Positions 17,211 through 27,140 of a stretch of DNA of 64,000 bases are shown one piece after another; within the stretch, counting starts at the first letter, position 1; each line of letters opens with the position of its first letter. Source of the DNA: Streptomyces cylindrosporus (lineage in GTDB: Bacteria > Actinomycetota > Actinomycetes > Streptomycetales > Streptomycetaceae); assembly GCF_022698165.1 (NCBI RefSeq), contig NZ_JALDAY010000023.1:57936-121935 (forward strand), given 5' to 3'. The notes beneath the pieces are model-generated. The model was not told where the DNA came from. It made no database searches and worked only from the letters and a program-made list of their open reading frames with translations. A program made the position numbers and the translations under genes.

Positions 17211-18931
17211 CCAGCACAGGCATACGACTGCACGCGCCCGCCCCCGGATGGTCCATCAACGCGGACGTGGTGGTGGTCGGCTCCGGGGTCGCCGGACTCA
17301 CCGCGGCCCTGCGCTGCGAGGCCGCCGGCCTGAAGACCGTCGTCGTCACCAAGGCCCGCCTCGACGACGGCTCCACCCGCTGGGCGCAGGGCGGCGTCGC
17401 CGCCGCGCTCGGCGAGGGCGACACCCCCGAACAGCACCTGGACGACACCCTGGTGGCCGGCGCGGGCCTGTGCGACGAGGAGGCGGTACGGATCCTCGTC
17501 ACGGAGGGCCCGGACGCCGTACGGCGGCTCATCGCCACCGGCGCGCACTTCGACGAGTCCGAGGAGGGCGCCCTGGAACTCACCCGCGAGGGCGGCCACC
17601 ACCGCCGGCGCATCGCGCACGCGGGCGGCGACGCCACCGGCGCGGAGATCTCCCGAGCGCTGGTCGAGGCGGCACGCGCGCGTGGGGTGCGCACGATCGA
17701 GAACGCGCTCGTCCTCGACCTGCTGACCGACGGCGACGGCCGTACGGCGGGTGTGAGCCTGCACGTCATGGGCGAGGGCCAGCACGACGGCGTGGGCGCC
17801 GTGCACGCCCCCGCGGTGGTCCTCGCGACCGGCGGCATGGGCCAGGTCTTCTCCGCCACCACCAACCCGTCGGTGTCGACCGGCGACGGCGTGGCACTCG
17901 CACTGCGGGCCGGCGCGGAGGTGAGCGACCTGGAGTTCGTGCAGTTCCACCCGACCGTGCTCTTCCTCGGCCCGGACGCCGAGGGCCAGCAGCCACTCGT
18001 CTCCGAGGCCGTGCGCGGCGAGGGCGCCCACCTGGTCGACGCCGACGGCGTGCGCTTCATGGTGGGGCAGCACGAACTGGCCGAGCTCGCGCCCCGGGAC
18101 ATCGTCGCCAAGGGCATCCTGCGCCGGATGCTGGAGCAGGACGCCGAGCACATGTTCCTCGACGCCCGGCACTTCGGCGCCGACATGTGGGAGCACCGCT
18201 TCCCGACCATCCTGGCCGCCTGCCGCGCCCACGGCATCGACCCGGTCACCGACCCCATCCCGATCGCGCCGGCCGCCCACTACGCCTCCGGGGGCGTGCG
18301 CACCGACTCCCGGGGCCGTACGACCGTGCCGGGCCTGTACGCGTGCGGCGAGGTCGCCTGCACCGGCGTGCACGGCGCGAACCGGCTCGCCTCCAACTCC
18401 CTCCTCGAAGGCCTCGTCTACGCCGAGCGCATCGCCGCCGACATCACGGCGGCGCACGCCGCGAACGGCCTCCACGCGCGCGTGCCCGAGCCCGTCGAGC
18501 ACCCCGAGGTGCCCGCGCACCCGCTGCTGGCCCCCGAGGCCCGGTTCGCCATCCAGCGGATCATGACCGGCGGCGCGGGCGTCCTGCGCTCCGCCGACTC
18601 CCTCGCCCAGGCCGCCGACGAGCTCCAGCGGCTGCACACCGAGGCCCGCGACGCCCTCGACGAGAACGGCAAGACCGCCGAGCCCGGCGTCGACACCTGG
18701 GAGTCCACCAACCTCCTGTGCGTGGCCCGCGTCCTGGTCGCCGCCGCCCGGCTGCGCGAGGAGACCCGCGGCTGCCACTGGCGCGAGGACCACGCCGAGC
18801 GCGACGACACCGCATGGCGGCGCCACATCGTCGTACGGCTGAATCCGGACCGCACGCTCGCCGTACACACCACCGATACCCCAGACTTCCCCCCGACACA
18901 GCAGCCCCAGCAGCGCCACCAGGAGCAGTGA
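17207..18931 (+). CDS. nadB: L-aspartate oxidase
   Basis: 574 residues, GTG start in a GTGA overlap with panC. The FAD-dependent first enzyme of de novo NAD synthesis, making iminoaspartate from aspartate. Visible motifs: the FAD site VVVGSGVAGLTAALR, STRWAQGGVAAAL, the active-site stretch EFVQFHPTVLF, the loop SEAVRGEGAHLV, and the C-terminal FAD contact GANRLASNSLLEGLV. The partner quinolinate synthase gene nadA is not in the window. A Gln/Pro-rich tail ends the protein. Confidence 0.95.
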   Translation: MTSTGIRLHAPAPGWSINADVVVVGSGVAGLTAALRCEAAGLKTVVVTKARLDDGSTRWAQGGVAAALGEGDTPEQHLDDTLVAGAGLCDEEAVRILVTEGPDAVRRLIATGAHFDESEEGALELTREGGHHRRRIAHAGGDATGAEISRALVEAARARGVRTIENALVLDLLTDGDGRTAGVSLHVMGEGQHDGVGAVHAPAVVLATGGMGQVFSATTNPSVSTGDGVALALRAGAEVSDLEFVQFHPTVLFLGPDAEGQQPLVSEAVRGEGAHLVDADGVRFMVGQHELAELAPRDIVAKGILRRMLEQDAEHMFLDARHFGADMWEHRFPTILAACRAHGIDPVTDPIPIAPAAHYASGGVRTDSRGRTTVPGLYACGEVACTGVHGANRLASNSLLEGLVYAERIAADITAAHAANGLHARVPEPVEHPEVPAHPLLAPEARFAIQRIMTGGAGVLRSADSLAQAADELQRLHTEARDALDENGKTAEPGVDTWESTNLLCVARVLVAAARLREETRGCHWREDHAERDDTAWRRHIVVRLNPDRTLAVHTTDTPDFPPTQQPQQRHQEQ

Positions 18932-18936
18932 CAGAA

Positions 18937-19923
18937 GTGAGCACCCCCGACCTTCCCCTCGCGTCGAACGGCGGCTGCGGCGACGGCTGTGCCTGTGGCG
19001 CCGGCGAGGACGCCGAATACGCCGAATACCTGGAGTGCGGGCTCGATCCCGCGCTCGCCGAGCTCCTGGCCGGCGCCGGACTCGACCCCGTGGAGGTCGA
19101 GGACATCGCCAACGTGGCCATCCAGGAGGACCTGGACGGCGGCGTGGACGTCACGACCGTCTCGACCATTCCCGAGGACGCCGTCGCCACCGCCGACTTC
19201 ACCGCGCGCGAGGCGGGCGTCGTGGCCGGGCTCAGGGTCGCCGAAGCGGTGATCTCCGTGGTGTGCGAGGACGAGTTCGAGGTCGAGCGGCACGTCGAGG
19301 ACGGTGACCGGGTCGAGGCCGGGCAGAAGCTGCTGTCGGTCACCACGCGCACGCGTGACCTGCTCACCGCCGAGCGCAGCGCCCTCAACCTGCTGTGCCG
19401 CCTGTCCGGCATCGCGACCGCCACGCGCGCGTGGGCGGACGCACTGGAGGGCACGAACGCACGCGTGCGTGACACGCGCAAGACCACGCCGGGCCTGAGG
19501 TCCCTGGAGAAGTACGCGGTGCGCTGCGGCGGCGGCGTCAACCACCGCATGTCGCTCTCCGACGCGGCCCTGGTCAAGGACAACCACGTGGTCGCCGCCG
19601 GCGGTGTCGCGCCGGCCTTCAAGGCCGTACGGGAGGCCTTCCCGGAGGTGCCGATCGAGGTCGAGGTCGACACCCTGCACCAGCTGCGCGAGGTCGTCGA
19701 CGCGGGCGCCGACCTGATCCTGCTGGACAACTTCACGCCCGGCGAGTGCGAGGAGGCCGTCGCCCTGGTGCACGGCCGGGCCGCCCTGGAGGCCTCCGGC
19801 CGCCTCACCCTGGACAACGCCAAGGCGTACGCCGACACAGGCGTCGACTACCTCGCAGTCGGCGCCCTCACCCACTCCTCGCCGATCCTCGACATCGGTC
19901 TCGACCTGCGAGCGGCGGAGTAG
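18937..19923 (+). CDS. nadC: Nicotinate-nucleotide pyrophosphorylase (carboxylating)
   Basis: 328 residues. Converts quinolinate and PRPP to nicotinate mononucleotide. The catalytic core has AIQEDLDGGVDVTT, LLTAERSALNLLCRLSG, RDTRKTTPGLR, KYAVRCGGGVNHR and the end motif VDYLAVGALTHS. An N-terminal extension of about 40 residues with four Cys (CGDGCACG and ECGLD) is unusual. A GTG at 18928 overlapping the nadB stop is possible, but AGGAG at 18921-18925 suits the GTG at 18937 better. Confidence 0.93.
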   Translation: MSTPDLPLASNGGCGDGCACGAGEDAEYAEYLECGLDPALAELLAGAGLDPVEVEDIANVAIQEDLDGGVDVTTVSTIPEDAVATADFTAREAGVVAGLRVAEAVISVVCEDEFEVERHVEDGDRVEAGQKLLSVTTRTRDLLTAERSALNLLCRLSGIATATRAWADALEGTNARVRDTRKTTPGLRSLEKYAVRCGGGVNHRMSLSDAALVKDNHVVAAGGVAPAFKAVREAFPEVPIEVEVDTLHQLREVVDAGADLILLDNFTPGECEEAVALVHGRAALEASGRLTLDNAKAYADTGVDYLAVGALTHSSPILDIGLDLRAAE

Positions 19924-19932
19924 GTAACCCCC

Positions 19933-20730
19933 ATGCTGCTGACGATCGACGTAGGGAACACGCACACCGTCCTGGGCCTCTTCGACGGCGACGACATCGT
20001 CGAGCACTGGCGCATCTCCACGGACGCGCGCCGCACCGCCGACGAGCTGGCCGTGCTGCTGCAGGGCCTGATGGGCATGCACCCGCTGCTCGGCGACGAA
20101 CTGGGCGACGGCATCGACGGCATCGCCATCTGCGCCACCGTCCCCTCCGTGCTGCACGAACTGCGCGAGGTGACCCGCCGCTACTACGGCGACGTGCCCG
20201 CCGTCCTCGTCGAGCCGGGCGTCAAGACCGGTGTGCCGATCCTGACCGACAACCCCAAGGAGGTCGGCGCCGACCGCATCATCAACGCGGTGGCGGCCGT
20301 CGAGCTCTACGGGGGGCCGGCGATCGTCGTGGACTTCGGTACGGCGACCACCTTCGACGCCGTCTCCGCGCGCGGGGAGTACGTCGGCGGTGTGATCGCC
20401 CCCGGTATCGAGATCTCCGTCGAGGCGCTCGGCGTCCGCGGCGCGCAGCTGCGGAAGATCGAGGTGGCGCGCCCCCGGAGCGTCATCGGCAAGAACACGG
20501 TCGAGGCGATGCAGTCCGGCATCATCTACGGCTTCGCCGGCCAGGTCGACGGGGTCGTCAGCCGCATGGCGCGGGAACTCGCCGAGGACCCCGACGACGT
20601 CACGGTCATCGCGACCGGCGGCCTGGCGCCGATGGTCCTGGGCGAGTCCTCGGTCATCGACGAGCACGAGCCGTGGCTGACGCTGGTCGGGCTGCGGCTG
20701 GTGTACGAGCGGAACGTGTCCCGTATGTGA
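19933..20730 (+). CDS. coaX: Type III pantothenate kinase
   Basis: 265 residues. Phosphorylates pantothenate, the committed step to CoA. ASKHA-fold motifs: LLTIDVGNTHTVLGLFDG (phosphate 1), GADRIINAVAA, VVDFGTATTFD and IATGGLA. It starts 9 bp after nadC and closes the DUF2520-panC-nadB-nadC-coaX operon, linking pantothenate, NAD and CoA supply on one transcript. Confidence 0.95.
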   Translation: MLLTIDVGNTHTVLGLFDGDDIVEHWRISTDARRTADELAVLLQGLMGMHPLLGDELGDGIDGIAICATVPSVLHELREVTRRYYGDVPAVLVEPGVKTGVPILTDNPKEVGADRIINAVAAVELYGGPAIVVDFGTATTFDAVSARGEYVGGVIAPGIEISVEALGVRGAQLRKIEVARPRSVIGKNTVEAMQSGIIYGFAGQVDGVVSRMARELAEDPDDVTVIATGGLAPMVLGESSVIDEHEPWLTLVGLRLVYERNVSRM

Positions 20731-20821
20731 CCGCGACGGGTGGGAGAGCAACCGGGTGGCGCGGCTGCGCCACACCGCCCCCCTATGTCGAGTTTGTCTG
20801 ATTAGCGCGTATCGTCGCCGC

Positions 20822-21496
20822 ATGCCCACGCCATACGGATCCCGCGGCGGCATGGCGTTCGGCGCGGAGGAGCTGCGTGTGCTCCGCCGCGCGCTCGCCC
20901 TCGCCCTCCACCCAAGCCCCGCCTCGGCCGAGGACGTCCAGGACTGCCTCCGCCTCGCCGATTCCCTCGACGAGGCGATGCGCGAGGGTGCCCGGCTGCG
21001 GGCCTTCCTGGTGGCCGACCTCGCCCGCTACCGCGCCGCCCTGCCCGGCACCGCCGCCGGCTACCTCACGCTCCTGGAGGAGGCGCTGGGCGCCGCGTAC
21101 CGCCCGAACCCGGACGACCTCGCCGCGCTGAGGGCGCTGCGCGGCAACCCGGTCGCGGCGGCCCTCCTGGACCGGTGCCAGATCCTCGCGGAACAGGACG
21201 TACGCGCCCGTCTCGCGCGCGGAACGGCCCGCCACGCCTCCCCGGTCGTCCCCGCCTCCCGCACGCGCCTCACGGCCCTCCCCGGCGGCCTCTCGGGACC
21301 CGTGGCCGGGGACGCCGACCAGGACCCCGCCAAGAAGCCGGAGCGGAAGCCCGCGGACAAGCCGGCGGCCCCCAAGCCGGCCCCGGCCACCCCGAAGCCG
21401 ACCCGCCCCATCCCCACCCCCGGCGAGGTCTTCCCGCGCCGCAAGCCGACCCCGCCGCCCGCGCCGAACCCGCCCCAGGAACTCGCCGCGGGCTGA
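20822..21496 (+). CDS. Conserved-looking hypothetical protein with Pro/Lys-rich tail
   Basis: 224 residues. The first 145 are helical and Ala/Leu/Arg-rich (ELRVLRRALALALHPSPASAEDVQDCLRLAD). The remainder is a disordered Pro/Lys-rich tail (AKKPERKPADKPAAPKPAP). No family is recognised. The ATG at 20822 follows a TATCGT -10-like element at about 7 bp, suggesting leaderless transcription separate from the coaX operon. Confidence 0.75.
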   Translation: MPTPYGSRGGMAFGAEELRVLRRALALALHPSPASAEDVQDCLRLADSLDEAMREGARLRAFLVADLARYRAALPGTAAGYLTLLEEALGAAYRPNPDDLAALRALRGNPVAAALLDRCQILAEQDVRARLARGTARHASPVVPASRTRLTALPGGLSGPVAGDADQDPAKKPERKPADKPAAPKPAPATPKPTRPIPTPGEVFPRRKPTPPPAPNPPQELAAG

Positions 21497-21570
21497 ACCG
21501 GGCGCCCCGGGGACCGAATGCACCGAACCCCGCCATCGGCCCCCTTTCGGGGCGTGGCTAACCTGGACGC

Positions 21571-21750
21571 ATGGACTACGTCTCCGCGCTCGTGCCCCCG
21601 GTCGTCATGGCCGTGTTCTTCATCGGCGTGATCAGGGTGATCGTGAAGACCCAGGGCGGGGCCAACAAGGCCAAGGAGGACGCGGCCGTCGACGCCGCCA
21701 TCGCGCGCGCGGAGGGCGTCCGCCAGGGCTCCGCCAAGACCGAAGGCTGA
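21571..21750 (+). CDS. Small single-span membrane protein (59 residues)
   Basis: Encodes MDYVSALVPPVVMAVFFIGV followed by IRVIVKTQGG and a charged helical tail with KAKEDAAVDAAIARAEG. One transmembrane helix (about 6-24) is followed by a cytoplasmic amphipathic tail. A TAACCT element about 8 bp before the ATG suggests a leaderless transcript, and a strong terminator follows directly. Codon use is Streptomyces-like throughout. Function unknown. Confidence 0.75.
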   Translation: MDYVSALVPPVVMAVFFIGVIRVIVKTQGGANKAKEDAAVDAAIARAEGVRQGSAKTEG

Positions 21751-21779
21751 CCGCGCCCGCCACGGGCGTGTCCGGCACC

Positions 21780-21818
21780 GGCGTACGGCTCTCGTTTTCC
21801 GAGCCGTACGCCCTTTTT
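21780..21818 (+). terminator. Strong intrinsic terminator
   Basis: A perfect 12-bp stem (GGCGTACGGCTC with GAGCCGTACGCC) around a 9-base loop is followed by TTTTT. It ends the transcript of the 59-residue membrane protein. Confidence 0.9.
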
Positions 21819-21888
21819 GTTGCCGTTTGCCGGTGAAAGTGCACGTCCGGCACGCCAATGCCGAGTTCTCCCACTATTGTGCTGAGCT

Positions 21889-22326
21889 GTGCCTCGCCCA
21901 TTGGGAGAACTCGAAGACGCGGTCATGACGCGGGTGTGGAAGTGGAACCGCCCGGTGACCGTTCGAGAAGTCCTGGAAGACCTTCAGCAGGAACGGTCCA
22001 TCGCGTACACCACGGTGATGACCGTTTTGGACAATCTCCATCAGAAGGGCTGGGTGCGCCGTGAGGCGGAAGGCCGGGCCTATCGATATGAGGCCGTCTC
22101 CACCAGGGCCGCCTACGCCGCCGCCCTGATGAACGACGCCTGGTCCCAGAGTGACAACCCGGCCGCCGCTCTCGTCGCGTTCTTCGGGATGATGAGCGAG
22201 GAACAGCGACAGGCCCTGCGCGACGCCGTACGGATCGTCCAAGGGCCGGAAGAGGCCGCGGAAACATCCGGGCCCGCGGATGGCGAGGAGAACCCCGGCT
22301 CCGCACCGGACGGCGGCGGGCGATAG
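21889..22326 (+). CDS. BlaI/MecI/CopY-family transcriptional regulator
   Basis: 145 residues, GTG start. The winged-helix part has LGELEDAVMTRVWKWNRPVTVREVLEDL and YTTVMTVLDNLHQKGWVRRE, as in BlaI and MecI. The C-terminal part has the usual helical dimerisation segment and a Glu/Gly-rich tail. BlaI repressors are normally cleaved by a BlaR-type M56 sensor protease, but none is adjacent, so this one is an orphan. The next gene starts 10 bp downstream. Confidence 0.88.
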   Translation: MPRPLGELEDAVMTRVWKWNRPVTVREVLEDLQQERSIAYTTVMTVLDNLHQKGWVRREAEGRAYRYEAVSTRAAYAAALMNDAWSQSDNPAAALVAFFGMMSEEQRQALRDAVRIVQGPEEAAETSGPADGEENPGSAPDGGGR

Positions 22327-22335
22327 CGTCCGCTC

Positions 22336-22878
22336 ATGTCAGTGCAGAGCCCCGAAGGCCCCGAAGTCAGCGCTAAAGCCATCACCGTCCGGCGGGCCCG
22401 TACCAGCGATGTCCCCGCGGTGCGCCGACTCCTTGACACGTACGTCCGTGAGCGCATCCTGCTCGACAAAGCGACGGTGACGCTTTACGAGGACATCCAG
22501 GAGTTCTGGGTCGCCGAACGCGACGACAACGCGGAGGTCGTCGGGTGCGGCGCCCTGCACGTGATGTGGGAAGACCTCGCGGAAGTCCGCACTCTCGCGG
22601 TGAAGCCCGGCCTCAAGGGCGCCGGAGTCGGGCACCGGGTTCTGGAGAAGTTGCTGCACACCGCGCGCTGGCTGGGAGTTCGCCGCGTTTTCTGCCTGAC
22701 CTTCGAAGTGGACTTCTTCGGCAAGCACGGCTTCGTCGAGATCGGGGAGACACCCGTCGACACCGATGTCTACGCCGAGCTACTGCGTTCCTATGACGAG
22801 GGCGTGGCGGAGTTCCTCGGTCTCGAACGGGTGAAACCGAACACCTTGGGCAACAGCCGGATGCTTCTGCATCTGTGA
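22336..22878 (+). CDS. Amino-acid N-acetyltransferase (short NAGS, GNAT fold)
   Basis: 180 residues. The GNAT motif A is EVRTLAVKPGLKGAGVGHRVLEKLL, and VFCLTFEVDFFGKHGFVEI is typical of the short actinobacterial N-acetylglutamate synthases that feed arginine synthesis, such as the mycobacterial ArgA-like enzyme. No kinase-like regulatory domain is present. An ATAGCGT element 7-8 bp before the ATG suggests a leaderless start within the 3' end of the upstream gene. Confidence 0.85.
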   Translation: MSVQSPEGPEVSAKAITVRRARTSDVPAVRRLLDTYVRERILLDKATVTLYEDIQEFWVAERDDNAEVVGCGALHVMWEDLAEVRTLAVKPGLKGAGVGHRVLEKLLHTARWLGVRRVFCLTFEVDFFGKHGFVEIGETPVDTDVYAELLRSYDEGVAEFLGLERVKPNTLGNSRMLLHL

Positions 22879-23018
22879 TCGCCGATCATCGCTGCGTATT
22901 CCGCGGCCCATGCCCAGGCTCCCTATGTCCGAAACGCGCATGTTTCCGGACCGGAGGCGGGCTGTCGGTCTCTCCCGGGGGTTTGTGTTTTTCCCGCAAA
23001 AGCGGTTTGCTTTCCGAC

Positions 23019-23040
23019 GTACTGCAGTACTGCATATAAC
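23019..23040 (+). promoter_or_regulatory. Palindrome and AT-rich element before lsr2
   Basis: A perfect 12-bp palindrome GTACTGCAGTAC (23019-23030) is followed by TGCATATAAC, whose TATAAC (23035-23040) could be a -10 box. It is locally AT-rich in a very GC-rich chromosome. It may bind a dimeric regulator; autoregulation by Lsr2, which prefers AT-rich DNA, is one possibility. Confidence 0.4.
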
Positions 23041-23106
23041 AGGGGACGGCGAAACGGCGGACGCCGCAGACCCCAGGCCCGCAAGTTATGGATGAAAGGA
23101 AATCCG

Positions 23107-23442
23107 GTGGCACAGAAGGTTCAGGTCCTTCTTGTCGACGACCTCGACGGCGGCGAGGCGGACGAGACCGTTACGTTCGCGTTGGACGGCAAGACGTACG
23201 AGATCGATCTCACGACCGCCAATGCGGACAAGCTCCGTGGCCTTCTCGACCCTTACGTGAAGGGCGGTCGTCGTACCGGAGGCCGCGCCTCGGGCGGTCG
23301 CGGAAAGACGCGTGCGGCTTCCGGTGGCAGCCAGGACACCGCGCAGATTCGCGCGTGGGCGAAGGAGAACGGTTTCGAGGTCAACGACCGCGGCCGTGTC
23401 CCCGCGTCCATTCGCGAGGCCTACGAGAAGGCCAACGCCTGA
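23107..23442 (+). CDS. lsr2: Lsr2 nucleoid-associated protein (H-NS-like)
   Basis: 111 residues, GTG start with GAAAGGAAA just upstream. The N-terminal oligomerisation part is AQKVQVLLVDDLDGGEADET and YEIDLTTANADKL. A Gly/Arg/Lys-rich linker follows, then a C-terminal DNA-binding domain with the AT-hook-like RGR in NDRGRVPASIREAYEKA. Lsr2 silences AT-rich and acquired genes in actinobacteria. Its last 22 bp overlap the convergent gene downstream. Confidence 0.95.
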   Translation: MAQKVQVLLVDDLDGGEADETVTFALDGKTYEIDLTTANADKLRGLLDPYVKGGRRTGGRASGGRGKTRAASGGSQDTAQIRAWAKENGFEVNDRGRVPASIREAYEKANA

Positions 23443-24122
23443 TCGCTGGCCGGTGGAAAGGCCGGCGGCTGCGCGCATCCGCGCCGCAGCCGCAACCGGT
23501 GGCACTGCGTTGCCACCGTGTCCACGAGTCGTACGAGATCGGGGGCGCCCCCTACGCCCCCCACGGCCGACATCGTCGGCAGCGAGGCCTCGACCTCGCA
23601 CCCCGGCTCGGGGGGCCGCAGCCATACGGCGGCCCCCTGTGCGGCGTCCCGTCGCCCCGGGGGCAACGGCGCGTCCATGAGCGCGCCCTCGCCGAGCGCC
23701 GTCAGATCGAGAGCCGGCACCCGCCACTCCAGCCACTCCAGCAGCCCCGGCAGCTCCTCCGCGCTGCCCGCGGCCACCAGCAGCCGCATCCGCCCGCCCT
23801 GAAGCGCCACCGGCGAGCCCGCCACGAGATGGCGCAGGCCCGCACGGCCCGCCTCGGCCGGCACGTCCAGTACGTCGAAACGGTCGCCCACCCGCAGCCG
23901 TACCGGAAATCCCGTGTTCCCTCCGGGGTTCTCGCGTGTCGCGGGCACCGTGGCCCAGCCCAGTTCGTTCTCGTACCACCGGCGGACCCGATCGCCGGGC
24001 CGGGCGTCCGGATCGAGCGGCCGGCGAGGGAGCGGGACCAGCGGGACCGTCGTGCGGTCCGGGCGGTCCGCGCGGTCTGTGGGGAGAGCGGAGGAGGTGA
24101 CCGGAGGGTGGCTGCCAACCAT
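23421..24122 (-). CDS. SCO3374-family protein of unknown function
   Basis: 233 residues from the ATG at 24122. The body has GDRVRRWYENELGWATVPAT, FPVRLRVGDRFDVLDVPAEAG and LLVAAGSAEELPGLLEWLEW. The WYENELGWATVPAT segment recalls the start of the bifunctional primase-polymerase fold used by several actinobacterial proteins, but catalytic acids are not obvious, so this is only a resemblance. The frame is open further upstream to an ATG at 24293, which is possible but would run into the clpC promoter boxes. Convergent with lsr2. Confidence 0.7.
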   Translation of the reverse strand: MVGSHPPVTSSALPTDRADRPDRTTVPLVPLPRRPLDPDARPGDRVRRWYENELGWATVPATRENPGGNTGFPVRLRVGDRFDVLDVPAEAGRAGLRHLVAGSPVALQGGRMRLLVAAGSAEELPGLLEWLEWRVPALDLTALGEGALMDAPLPPGRRDAAQGAAVWLRPPEPGCEVEASLPTMSAVGGVGGAPDLVRLVDTVATQCHRLRLRRGCAQPPAFPPASDQALAFS

Positions 24123-24552
24123 GCCAAGTGCAACCGCCCGAAGCACCCGCGAGTTACGCTGGGTGTTCCGGCGAATGCGCAGAGTGCCGAAAGAGGGGGC
24201 GTGCGGGGGTGCGGGGAGGCGCAAGGTTGTTCGCCCATAGCGGAGCGAACCGGTGCGCGCGGCATGGAGTGTCAGTCCCAGCGGGTAAGACATCCCTAGT
24301 GGGAGGGGGCGACACGCAGGCAAGGTGGTCTCACGTTCGCCATCGGCGTACTGATGGTGGGGGTAACTGCCTGGCCTGCGGGAACATCGTCTCGCACCAT
24401 CGGGTTGGAGCAGATGTCGGCGTTCGGGGTCAGGAGGCCAAGGACGGTGTCGGCAGTTGGAATGAGCGGTCCCCGCTTGCGGGACTAAGCTGCGGAAGGA
24501 CAGGGAGGGGAAGTTCCCCCCACTGCCTGACCGCTCTGAGGAGCGATTAACG
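24123..24552 (+). promoter_or_regulatory. clpC upstream region with two ClgR-type boxes
   Basis: Two sites match the reported Streptomyces ClgR recognition pattern GTTCGC-N5-GCG exactly. One is at 24229-24242 (GTTCGC CCATA GCG, followed by an inverted GCGAAC at 24245) and one at 24335-24348 (GTTCGC CATCG GCG). ClgR activates clp and lon genes. A GAGGAG ribosome site lies 9 bp before the clpC ATG. I could not fix the -10/-35 boxes with confidence. Confidence 0.7.
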
Positions 24553-27078
<2,526 letters not shown>

Positions 27079-27101
27079 CCCTTCGGGGGTGAGTCGATGA
27101 G

Positions 27102-27133
27102 AGGGGCCGGTGCCGTAGGGTGCCGGCCCCTTT
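27102..27133. terminator. Hairpin terminator between clpC and the NACHT gene
   Basis: A 9-bp stem (AGGGGCCGG with CCGGCCCCT) has a 12-base loop and is followed by TTTCGCTT. It sits between two convergent genes and could serve both strands, though the U-tract is short. Confidence 0.65.
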
Positions 27134-27140
27134 CGCTTGG

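Noticed and set aside
17248..18928. Long Arg/Gly-rich frame running over nadB into nadC
   Set aside because: It is an out-of-frame reading of nadB; only its end coincides with the real nadC.
21889..22878. BlaI regulator plus acetyltransferase as a beta-lactam resistance module
   Set aside because: No M56 sensor protease or beta-lactamase is adjacent, and the acetyltransferase looks like N-acetylglutamate synthase.
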